A stretch of 7,790 nucleotides of DNA from Halothiobacillus neapolitanus (lineage in GTDB: Bacteria > Pseudomonadota > Gammaproteobacteria > Halothiobacillales > Halothiobacillaceae). The stretch's first letter is position 1; the number at the start of each line of letters is the position of its first letter. A program made the translations under genes and the position numbers. The stretch is taken from NCBI GenBank assembly GCA_020721485.1, contig DYMR01000044.1, positions 4,261 to 12,050 of the forward strand. The letters run 5' to 3'. The notes beneath the pieces were generated by a model that searched no databases, was not told the DNA's origin, and worked only from the letters and a program-made list of their open reading frames with translations. Positions 1 to 5,987 of the stretch are shown here, in pieces.

Positions 1-8
1 GAGCCAAT

Positions 9-14
9 GGGGAG
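9..14 (+). promoter_or_regulatory. Ribosome binding site that supports the ATG at 25
   Basis: GGGGAG lies ten bases upstream of the ATG at 25, a workable if slightly long Shine-Dalgarno spacing. It supports the internal ATG over the in-frame ATG at 7. Only six bases precede the ATG at 7, so its own ribosome binding site cannot be judged. Confidence 0.5.
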
Positions 15-24
15 TGACCAGCAG

Positions 25-663
25 ATGATTCGGGTAATGATCGTCGATGACCACACCATGGTGCGCAAAGCGCTGGCGCATTTGATCGGCAGCGAGCAAG
101 GGATTGTGGTGGTGGCGGAGGCCGACAGCGGCGAGGCCGCGTTGGCGCAGCTCAAGACCGATGCGGTCGATGTAGTGCTCTGCGACATTCACATGCCGGG
201 CATGGGCGGGCTGGAGGCCATCCGGCGGATTCAGCAGCGCTATACCCACACCGGTTTGATCGCGGTCACGGCGGAGGCAGATGCCGCGCTGGCGCGCTCT
301 GTGCTGGAAATTGGGGTGCATGGCTATGTCACCAAAGACGCGCCGCCGCAGGAACTCATCACGGCGATTGAAAACGCCAGCCACAAAACCCGCTTCATCT
401 CCTCGCGCATTGCACAGGAAATTGCCCTGCAATCCATGCGCAAAACCTCGGATCCGTTCGAGACGCTGTCCAGCCGCGAACAACAGGTGCTGATGATGAT
501 TTTGGATGGAAAATCCAACCAATTCATCTCCGATGCCTTGTGCGTGAGCCCCAAAACCGTGAGCACCTACAAGGTGCGCTTGCAGGAAAAACTGGGTGTT
601 ACGAACGACATCGAGCTGATGCGGTTGGCGGTTAAAGCCGGGCGGCTCGTGATCAACGAATGA
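25..663 (+). CDS. gacA: GacA/UvrY-type response regulator (NarL/FixJ family)
   Basis: This is a cytoplasmic two-component response regulator. In relatives it is phosphorylated by a BarA/GacS hybrid kinase and activates small RNAs that sequester CsrA/RsmA. The 212-residue product has an N-terminal receiver domain (about 1-120) with the acidic pair D8-D9, phospho-acceptor D54 in a VVLCDIHMPG context, T82 and K104. A LuxR-type helix-turn-helix follows at about 146-208, with recognition helix SPKTVSTYKVRLQEKL. Start 25 is chosen because GacA homologues begin MIRVxxVDDH exactly there and GGGGAG lies ten bases upstream. The ATG at 7 would add six residues. The stop overlaps the uvrC start as ATGA, the classic gacA-uvrC pairing that separates this orthologue from other NarL-type regulators. 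Its cognate kinase and target small RNAs are not in the window. Family assignment is firm; the GacA-versus-paralogue call is strong through synteny. Confidence 0.93.
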   Translation: MIRVMIVDDHTMVRKALAHLIGSEQGIVVVAEADSGEAALAQLKTDAVDVVLCDIHMPGMGGLEAIRRIQQRYTHTGLIAVTAEADAALARSVLEIGVHGYVTKDAPPQELITAIENASHKTRFISSRIAQEIALQSMRKTSDPFETLSSREQQVLMMILDGKSNQFISDALCVSPKTVSTYKVRLQEKLGVTNDIELMRLAVKAGRLVINE

Positions 664-2540
664 CCGAGCCGGGGTTCGATCCTGAGCTCACCCCCGAGCT
701 TGCCCCTGTGTTCGACCCCGAGGCGGTGCTGCCGTTGTTGACGGAGCGGCCGGGGGTGTACCGCATGTACGGCGCGGACGATGCCGTGTTGTATGTCGGC
801 AAAGCGCGCAACCTCAAAGCGCGGGTGTCCAGTTATTTTCGCGGCCAGCAATCCCTGAAAACGCAGGCGCTGGTGCGGCACATTCAGCGCATCGAAACCA
901 CCGTCACCGCGTCCGAAAGTGAAGCGCTGCTGCTGGAAAGCAACCTCATCAAAGCCCATCGCCCGCGCTACAACATTCTGTTGCGCGACGATAAAAGCTA
1001 TCCGTGGATTTTCTTGTCCAGCGAACAAACCTATCCCCGATTGGCCTACCACCGAGGTGCGCGTAAGGCGAATGGCCGGTATTTCGGCCCCTACAGCGCC
1101 GCCAGTGCCGTGCGGGAAACGCTGGCGCTGCTCGAAAAAGTGTTCAAAGTGCGGCAATGCGAGGACAGCGTGTTTCGCAACCGCAGCCGTCCCTGTCTGC
1201 AATACCAAATTGGCCGCTGCAAAGCGCCCTGCGTCGGATTCGTTTCCCCGGAAGACTATGCGCAGGATGTGCGGGATACCGTGGCGTTTTTGTCGGGCAA
1301 AAGTCAGGCATTGATCGAAACCCTTGTGACCCGCATGGAGCAGGCCGCCGAGCGTTTGGCGTTTGAGGAGGCGGCCAGCCTGCGCGATCAGATCAGCCAG
1401 TTGCGGGCGATCAGTCAGCAGCAGGCGATGACCGGCGTGGCGGGCGATGCCGATGTGGTTGCGCTGGTCGAGTTGCAAGGCTTGGTCGCGCTCGCGGTAT
1501 CGACCATTCGTGACGGTCGGCATTTGGGTACGCGGTCGTTTTTTCCGAGTGTTCCGGCGGGTGCCGAGCCGCCGGAGGTGCTCGACGCCTTTTTGGGACA
1601 ATACTATGCTGACCGCAGCCCGCCGCCGCAGGTGTTGTGCGCGGTGCGGCCTGCCGAGGCGGATTTTTTAGAGGCAGGATTGACTCAGGCGCGGGGCACA
1701 AAGGTGGTGGTACGCGTACCACAGCGCGGCGTCGCGCGGGATTGGCTGCAACAAACGCAGCAGAACGCGACGCTCGCGGCGGGTGAGCGGCTGGCCACGC
1801 GCGCGGGCTTGGCGCAGCGGTTTGCGGCGTTGTCCGTGCGGCTGGGGATGGCGACCATCGACCGGGTGGAGTGTTTCGATATTTCGCACACCCAAGGCGA
1901 AGCGACGGTCGCCTCTTGCGTGGTGTTTGGCCTTGAAGGCGCGCAGAAAGATCAGTACCGTCGGTACCGCATCGAGGGCATTACCGGCGGCGATGATTAC
2001 GCGGCCATGCATCAAGCCCTGACCCGGCGATTCAGCCGCGCGGCCAGCGAAGGCGGGCGTTTGCCCGAGGTGCTGCTCATTGACGGGGGTGCCGGACAAG
2101 TCGCTCAAGCGCAGGCCGTGCTGGCGGCGCTGTCGATCACGACCGTACAGATTGTGGGCGTCGCTAAAGGCCCTGAACGCCGGGCGGGGGAGGAGCGGTT
2201 GGTTTTCCCCAAATCAGGCCAGGGCAAATCAGGGCATAGCGGCGGCGAAGAAATTCGGCTCGATCCGCATGACCCGGCCTTGCACCTGATTCAACAAGTG
2301 CGTGACGAAGCCCACCGTTTTGCGATTACCGGCCACCGGGCACAGCGCCACAAGGCGCGCACGCAATCGGATTTGGAAAAAATCCCCGGCGTGGGCGCCA
2401 AACGCCGGCAACTGTTGCTCAAACAATTCGGCGGTTTGCAGGGTTTGCGTCAGGCCAGCGCGGCGGAACTCGCCACCGTGCCGGGCATCTCTACCGCGTT
2501 GGCGCAAACCATTCATGCGTGGTTGCATGAAGGGGGCTGA
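660..2540 (+). CDS. uvrC: UvrABC system protein C (excinuclease subunit)
   Basis: This is the nucleotide excision repair endonuclease that cuts 3' and then 5' of a lesion after UvrA/UvrB recognition. The product is 626 residues (E. coli about 610). In order: a GIY-YIG nuclease (GVYRMY 32-37, YVGKA 45-49, catalytic-type E in LLESNLIK at 93); a cysteine quartet C167, C179, C187, C191, whose 12/8/4 spacing matches the cysteines reported to hold a [4Fe-4S] cluster in E. coli UvrC; a UVR helical pair that contacts UvrB (about 215-250); the RNase H-like 5' nuclease with D407 (FDISH), D446, D475 (LIDGG) and H552 (RDEAH); and tandem helix-hairpin-helix motifs (about 570-626). All expected catalytic residues are present. 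Two oddities are an N-terminal extension of about 15 residues with a repeated FDPE, and a short Ser/Gly/Lys insertion near 518-530. A GTG at 708 would give a more standard N terminus, but the ATGA overlap favours 660. Confidence 0.98.
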   Translation: MTEPGFDPELTPELAPVFDPEAVLPLLTERPGVYRMYGADDAVLYVGKARNLKARVSSYFRGQQSLKTQALVRHIQRIETTVTASESEALLLESNLIKAHRPRYNILLRDDKSYPWIFLSSEQTYPRLAYHRGARKANGRYFGPYSAASAVRETLALLEKVFKVRQCEDSVFRNRSRPCLQYQIGRCKAPCVGFVSPEDYAQDVRDTVAFLSGKSQALIETLVTRMEQAAERLAFEEAASLRDQISQLRAISQQQAMTGVAGDADVVALVELQGLVALAVSTIRDGRHLGTRSFFPSVPAGAEPPEVLDAFLGQYYADRSPPPQVLCAVRPAEADFLEAGLTQARGTKVVVRVPQRGVARDWLQQTQQNATLAAGERLATRAGLAQRFAALSVRLGMATIDRVECFDISHTQGEATVASCVVFGLEGAQKDQYRRYRIEGITGGDDYAAMHQALTRRFSRAASEGGRLPEVLLIDGGAGQVAQAQAVLAALSITTVQIVGVAKGPERRAGEERLVFPKSGQGKSGHSGGEEIRLDPHDPALHLIQQVRDEAHRFAITGHRAQRHKARTQSDLEKIPGVGAKRRQLLLKQFGGLQGLRQASAAELATVPGISTALAQTIHAWLHEGG

Positions 2541-2561
2541 TCGAACGCGGGCGGCGCGGCA

Positions 2562-2590
2562 TGCTATGCTTCGATGTGTTTTTATATAAC
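2562..2590 (+). promoter_or_regulatory. Possible weak promoter in the AT-rich patch before the channel gene
   Basis: The 62-bp gap after uvrC turns abruptly AT-rich around 2579-2620. TATAAC (2585-2590) is a plausible -10 hexamer. The -35 position, 17 bp upstream, holds only a poor match (2562-2567). Transcription from it would start just before the ATG at 2603 and give an almost leaderless message. No terminator is visible after uvrC, so readthrough from the gacA-uvrC unit is equally possible. Confidence 0.22.
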
Positions 2591-2602
2591 CGATTGATAT
2601 TG

Positions 2603-4810
2603 ATGAATTTAATTTTCAGAATTTTGTGGGTTTTCTGGGCGCTGAGCGTCGCGCCGCTGTGGGCGGCTACGGCACCGTTGGCGGTGGCGGAAAAAACGCC
2701 TGCGCCCGTTGCGGCGCCGTCGGCGGCGGATTATCAAGCCTTGGCGAAATTGCTGGAAAACCCGGAATCGCGCGCGGTCATCGTGCAGGAATTGGGGCGC
2801 TTGGGCGCGACAACGGGGCAGCCGGCTGCGCCGGTGGCCGATGTCCCTGCGTCCTCGTTGGCGAATCAACTGGCGCAAGATTCGACGGAGGCGTTCCACC
2901 AAGTGTGGGCGCAAACGGAAACGGCGTTGACGCATCTGGATGAGGTTTGGGCGGGTTGGGGTTCCCCGGAAACGGCGTTGCCGCTGGCCACGCACGCCGG
3001 GCAAATGCTGGCGTTGATCGGTGCCGCCTACAGTCTATGGTTTTTAGCGGGGGTGTGGGTGCGGCGGCTCGCCCGCCGTTTGGATGGCTGGGCGCAGCGG
3101 GAGCACCGTCGGCAACATCTTTTGCGCGCCGTGTTGGCCTTGGGTGTTTTGGGCGGCGTGGGGGCATTGATTCTCGCCGCGATCAACGCACTGGGCAGCC
3201 TTGCGCTGGCGCAATTATTGACCGAAGAAACCCTGCAACTGTGGCGTTTGGCGCTGATTCTCAATGCCTTTGTGCTGTTGGAATTTCTGCGGATGGTGTT
3301 GCGGCTGATCTTGATGCCGAATTATCCGAGTTTGCGACTGTTCGTGACGGATGCCACGCAGTCGGCGTTTTGGGTGCGGCGGTCGTCGGTGCTGATTTTG
3401 GTGCTGGGGTATGGCCTGCTGGCGGTCGTGCCGATGCTGCGCCTGAATGTCGATGCCGCCACGGCACAGGTGGCCATTTGGCTGCTGGCGCTGTTCGGTG
3501 TGCTGTATTCGGCGGCCACGATTCTGCGACAACGGGCGGCGCTTCAGGAATCGATTCAAGCCTTGGCCGACCGCCATCCCTCCGGCATGATCGGGTGGTT
3601 GTTATTGGTGTTGGCGCATTTTTGGCATCTGCTCGCCTTGGCCTATGTCGGCATGGTGTTTTTGGTCGGTATGACGCGCCCCGGCGATGCACTGCCGTTT
3701 ATTGCGCGGGCTTCGGGCTTAACCGTGTTGGTCGTGGGCGCGGCGTTGCTGATTTCCGCGCTGGCAACGCAGTGGCTTGGTGGTTCGGTGCGATTACCGG
3801 AGCGGCATAAAAAACGCCTGCCGACCCTCGAACTTCGGCTCAATGCCTACTTGCCTTGGCTGCTGCGGTTGCTGCGCTTGGGGATTTTGCTGTTTTCGGC
3901 AGCGGCGCTGTTGTCGATTTGGCATGTGTTTGATCTGCCGGCTTGGTTGGGCAGCGCAGCGGGGCAAAAAATCATCGGCTTGATTTTGGCCGTGGGCATT
4001 ATTCTCGGCGGCGCACTGCTGTTGTGGCTGATTGTCGCGAGTGCAATTGAGGCGAAACTCAACAGTGAACACCTGCCGTCTACGCGGGTGCAAACCCTGC
4101 TGAGCCTGTTCCGCAACGCGGCGGGCGTCACCCTGCTGATTATTGCGATGATGATGGTGCTCTCCGAGTTGGGCGTGAACATCGGCCCGTTGCTGGCGGG
4201 GGCGGGCGTGATCGGCTTAGCGGTGGGGTTCGGCGCACAAAAACTGGTGCAGGATGTAATTACCGGCATTTTCATTCAGTTGGAAAATGCGATTAATACC
4301 GGCGATGTCATCAGCGTGGGGGGCATTACCGGCACCGCCGAGCGCTTGTCGATTCGCTCCGTGGGCTTGCGCGATGCGTTCGGCACTTACCACATCGTGC
4401 CATTCTCCGCCGTGAGTGTGGTATCGAATTTCATGCGCGATTTTGCGTTCCACAAGGCGGAGTACGGCATTGCGTATCGGGAAAATATCGATGACGCCGT
4501 GGCGGCCTTACAAGCGGCCTACGATGAACTGATGACCAATCCCGAGATGACGCTCAAAGTGCTGGAGCCGATCAACATTGCCGGCGTGACGGAGCTTGCG
4601 GCGAGTTCGGTCAATATCCGCGTGCAAATCAAAACCCGCCCCGGTGAGCAATGGGTCGTCGGCCGCGCCTATAACCGCTTGGTGAAAAAGCACTTCGATG
4701 CGCTGAATATCGAAATTCCCTTCCCGCACACCACCATTTATTTCGGCGAAGATAAATCGGGCCATGCACCGCCGTTGCGGGTCGAATCGCTGCCGCCTGC
4801 CGGTGCGTAA
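2603..4810 (+). CDS. ybiO: YbiO-type mechanosensitive channel (MscS family, large multi-pass form)
   Basis: This inner-membrane channel opens under membrane tension and releases solutes during hypo-osmotic shock. From 2603 it has 735 residues, close to E. coli YbiO (741). The start is chosen because MNLIFRILWVFWALSVAPLWA is a typical signal peptide with cleavage after residue 21. The ATG at 2561 would bury it behind 14 unusual residues. Neither start has a clear Shine-Dalgarno. A periplasmic segment follows whose DYQALAKLLENPESR stretch resembles YbiO, then about 11 hydrophobic helices (roughly 133-152, 174-194, 214-236, 260-278, 289-307, 330-354, 372-388, 418-439, 457-479, 506-524, 529-546). 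The Gly/Ala-rich pore helix runs from about 529 and continues into VQDVITGIFIQLENAINTGD. The MscS beta domain and C-terminal alpha/beta vestibule end near residue 712. It sits 62 bp after uvrC, where pgsA is found in many relatives. The family is certain; the YbiO subfamily is recognised from memory of its sequence. Confidence 0.93.
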   Translation: MNLIFRILWVFWALSVAPLWAATAPLAVAEKTPAPVAAPSAADYQALAKLLENPESRAVIVQELGRLGATTGQPAAPVADVPASSLANQLAQDSTEAFHQVWAQTETALTHLDEVWAGWGSPETALPLATHAGQMLALIGAAYSLWFLAGVWVRRLARRLDGWAQREHRRQHLLRAVLALGVLGGVGALILAAINALGSLALAQLLTEETLQLWRLALILNAFVLLEFLRMVLRLILMPNYPSLRLFVTDATQSAFWVRRSSVLILVLGYGLLAVVPMLRLNVDAATAQVAIWLLALFGVLYSAATILRQRAALQESIQALADRHPSGMIGWLLLVLAHFWHLLALAYVGMVFLVGMTRPGDALPFIARASGLTVLVVGAALLISALATQWLGGSVRLPERHKKRLPTLELRLNAYLPWLLRLLRLGILLFSAAALLSIWHVFDLPAWLGSAAGQKIIGLILAVGIILGGALLLWLIVASAIEAKLNSEHLPSTRVQTLLSLFRNAAGVTLLIIAMMMVLSELGVNIGPLLAGAGVIGLAVGFGAQKLVQDVITGIFIQLENAINTGDVISVGGITGTAERLSIRSVGLRDAFGTYHIVPFSAVSVVSNFMRDFAFHKAEYGIAYRENIDDAVAALQAAYDELMTNPEMTLKVLEPINIAGVTELAASSVNIRVQIKTRPGEQWVVGRAYNRLVKKHFDALNIEIPFPHTTIYFGEDKSGHAPPLRVESLPPAGA

Positions 4811-4852
4811 AACACCTGGGCGTCTGGATTGAAGTCGGAGGGGATCGAATGC

Positions 4853-4927
4853 AACGCCCCTTCACTTTTGAGGGGGGCGATTCTCCCTCCTCCTTGAGGG
4901 GGCGGGCTGGGGTGGGGGTGGGGCGTT
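4853..4927. repeat. Nested palindromic intergenic element (REP/MITE-like)
   Basis: This 75-bp element is bounded by a perfect 8-bp inverted repeat, AACGCCCC (4853-4860) and GGGGCGTT (4920-4927). Inside are an imperfect hairpin at 4855-4879 (CGCCCC against GGGGCG around CACTTTTG) and a second small hairpin, CCCTC (4885-4889) with GAGGG (4896-4900). It lies between two convergent genes, where REP-type repeats usually sit. Its CCCTC...GAGGG core followed by GGGGTGGGGG resembles the C/G-rich palindromic repeats scattered through many gammaproteobacterial intergenic regions. That likeness is from memory. Copy number in the genome cannot be seen here. Neither strand has a U-tract after the stems, so it is not a canonical intrinsic terminator. 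Confidence 0.55.
4898..4923 (+). other. G-quadruplex motif in the 3' region of the channel gene
   Basis: Five consecutive G-runs of 5, 3, 4, 5 and 4 (4898-4902, 4904-4906, 4909-4912, 4914-4918, 4920-4923) are separated by loops of only 1, 2, 1 and 1 bases. This far exceeds the usual G3-N(1-7) pattern. It would form in the channel gene's 3' untranslated RNA or in the non-template DNA strand, 88 bp after the channel stop codon. Whether it folds or acts in vivo is unknown. Confidence 0.7.
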
Positions 4928-4968
4928 CACCCGGCTCGTCCAACGGACACCCTCGCCCAGTGGGCAAA

Positions 4969-5517
4969 TCAAAGGGGCTCAAAAATTCCGGTCGGCAGGT
5001 TGTCGATGCTGTGCTGGTTTTTGTCGATCCAGTATTGACGGATGCCATCGGCGCCTTTTTTCTCCGCCCATTGATTCAGGGTCGGGCGATCGGCTGCCGC
5101 ATCCATCAGCGGCACGCCAAACCCGCAGGAGGTTTGCACCTCCTCGATGGCGAGATCAAACATCTGCCGCGCGCCGGGGTGATCGGGAAACAACGCCTGG
5201 CAGGCTGGCCAGTCGGCATCGCGGGGATGGATCGCTCGGGCGGTGCCATACACCCGCAGAATCACCGGCGGTTCATCGAACGCGCACCACATCAGCGTCA
5301 TGCGCGGGTGGCTGCGCACATGGGCGGCGGATTCATTGCCGCTGCCGGTTAAATTCAGCCACAACAGCCGTTGCGGGCCGAGAATCCGCAGCGTATCGAG
5401 CCCCTTGGGGGATAAATTAATGCGGCTATCGGCGGTTGCGGTGGCCACGAAATAAACTTTCTGCGCACGGATCAGGGCATCGTGCGCGGGTTCAAGGGCG
5501 GGATAGCGTTTGGCCAT
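4969..5517 (-). CDS. Pyridoxamine 5'-phosphate oxidase family protein (FMN-binding split barrel)
   Basis: This is a 182-residue soluble protein of the PPOX-like split-barrel superfamily, whose members bind FMN or related flavins. The residues RAQKVYFVATATADSRINLSPKG (positions 17-39), LTGSGNESAAHVRSHPRMTLMWCAF (about 56-80) and the late EVQTSCGFGVPL (about 126-137) match a subgroup usually annotated only as 'pyridoxamine 5'-phosphate oxidase family protein'. It is not PdxH: it is shorter and lacks the PdxH C-terminal signature. The real substrate is unknown and no vitamin B6 genes are nearby. The start at 5517 is secure because a strong GGAGGA Shine-Dalgarno lies six bases upstream. The gene is convergent with the channel gene and divergent from the small gene at 5612. 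The protein is intact, with no signal peptide. Confidence 0.88.
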   Translation of the reverse strand: MAKRYPALEPAHDALIRAQKVYFVATATADSRINLSPKGLDTLRILGPQRLLWLNLTGSGNESAAHVRSHPRMTLMWCAFDEPPVILRVYGTARAIHPRDADWPACQALFPDHPGARQMFDLAIEEVQTSCGFGVPLMDAAADRPTLNQWAEKKGADGIRQYWIDKNQHSIDNLPTGIFEPL

Positions 5518-5523
5518 GGGTTT

Positions 5524-5529
5524 TCCTCC
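5524..5529 (-). promoter_or_regulatory. Strong Shine-Dalgarno for the PPOX-like gene
   Basis: On the minus strand, GGAGGA precedes the ATG (5517-5515) by six bases. This fixes the start of the flavoprotein gene. Confidence 0.8.
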
Positions 5530-5535
5530 GATGCG

Positions 5536-5566
5536 CGTATCCTGCGGGTTTCTTCGACGCGGTCAA
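5536..5566 (-). promoter_or_regulatory. Candidate promoter for the PPOX-like gene
   Basis: On the minus strand, TTGACC (5566-5561) is a near-consensus -35. GATACG (5541-5536) is a mediocre -10 at 19 bp spacing, slightly long. Transcription would start about 10-15 bases before the GGAGGA ribosome binding site. The opposite strand of this 94-bp divergent gap must also hold the start signals for the gene at 5612, but I see no convincing plus-strand promoter there. Confidence 0.35.
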
Positions 5567-5611
5567 GGGCGCGATGCTCCGTCCGCATGAATACACAACG
5601 GGGGGTGAAGT

Positions 5612-5962
5612 ATGACCACGGCATGTACCGCCATCATCGAACAGTGGCAGCGGGAAGATTTTGTGCCGACCGTACAGGCGGCGATGGTCGCCCTCGGCGT
5701 GCGCGGATTACCGTTGCAGAAGGCGATTCAGTTCGGCAATGTGGCGCTGGATAGCGACATGAGCGTACAGGTGCTGGCGAGTGAGCGCCGCCCTGAAGGT
5801 TATTTTCTGCGCTTGGGAGTGCAATACACCAGCATGATTACCGGCTGCCACTGCGCGGATGATCCCTCGCCTGAAATGATCGTGCCGGAATATTGCACAC
5901 TGGAATTATGGCTAGACCCGAACACGGCGGCGCCGACTGTGCGCTTGGTTTTAGAGGACTAG
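5612..5962 (+). CDS. Small conserved-looking protein with CHC...C motif, function unknown
   Basis: This 116-residue soluble protein has no signal peptide or membrane segment. I cannot assign it a function. The start is supported by the purine-rich GGGGGGTGAAG immediately before the ATG. The N-terminal third (EQWQREDFVPTVQAAMVALG) looks helical. The C-terminal half is beta-rich and carries C79-H80-C81 followed by ADDPSPE and C95 (EYC), a Cys/His cluster that could bind a metal or form a redox pair. The phrase GCHCADDPxP...EYC resembles small uncharacterised proteobacterial proteins I have seen, so I expect homologues rather than an orphan. It diverges from the PPOX-like gene by 94 bp and converges on the outer-membrane gene with only 25 bp between the stops. 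Codon use and base composition match its neighbours. Confidence 0.8.
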   Translation: MTTACTAIIEQWQREDFVPTVQAAMVALGVRGLPLQKAIQFGNVALDSDMSVQVLASERRPEGYFLRLGVQYTSMITGCHCADDPSPEMIVPEYCTLELWLDPNTAAPTVRLVLED

Positions 5963-5987
5963 CCCAGTTCTGTGGTTCGACAGCCGC

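Noticed and set aside
567..1601. Long minus-strand open frame (344 codons) under uvrC
   Set aside because: It is a shadow of uvrC, whose catalytic motifs are fully intact on the plus strand. Its composition (Arg/His/Gln-rich, few hydrophobic blocks) is typical of antisense frames in GC-rich DNA.
2947..3810. Plus-strand 287-codon open frame inside the channel gene
   Set aside because: It is an alternative frame of the channel. The Gly/Arg/Cys-rich translation matches no recognisable fold, while the overlapping frame has clear transmembrane helices.
4951..4967. GCCC-AGT-GGGC stem as a terminator for the channel or PPOX-like gene
   Set aside because: Only four base pairs, and no T-run on either strand.
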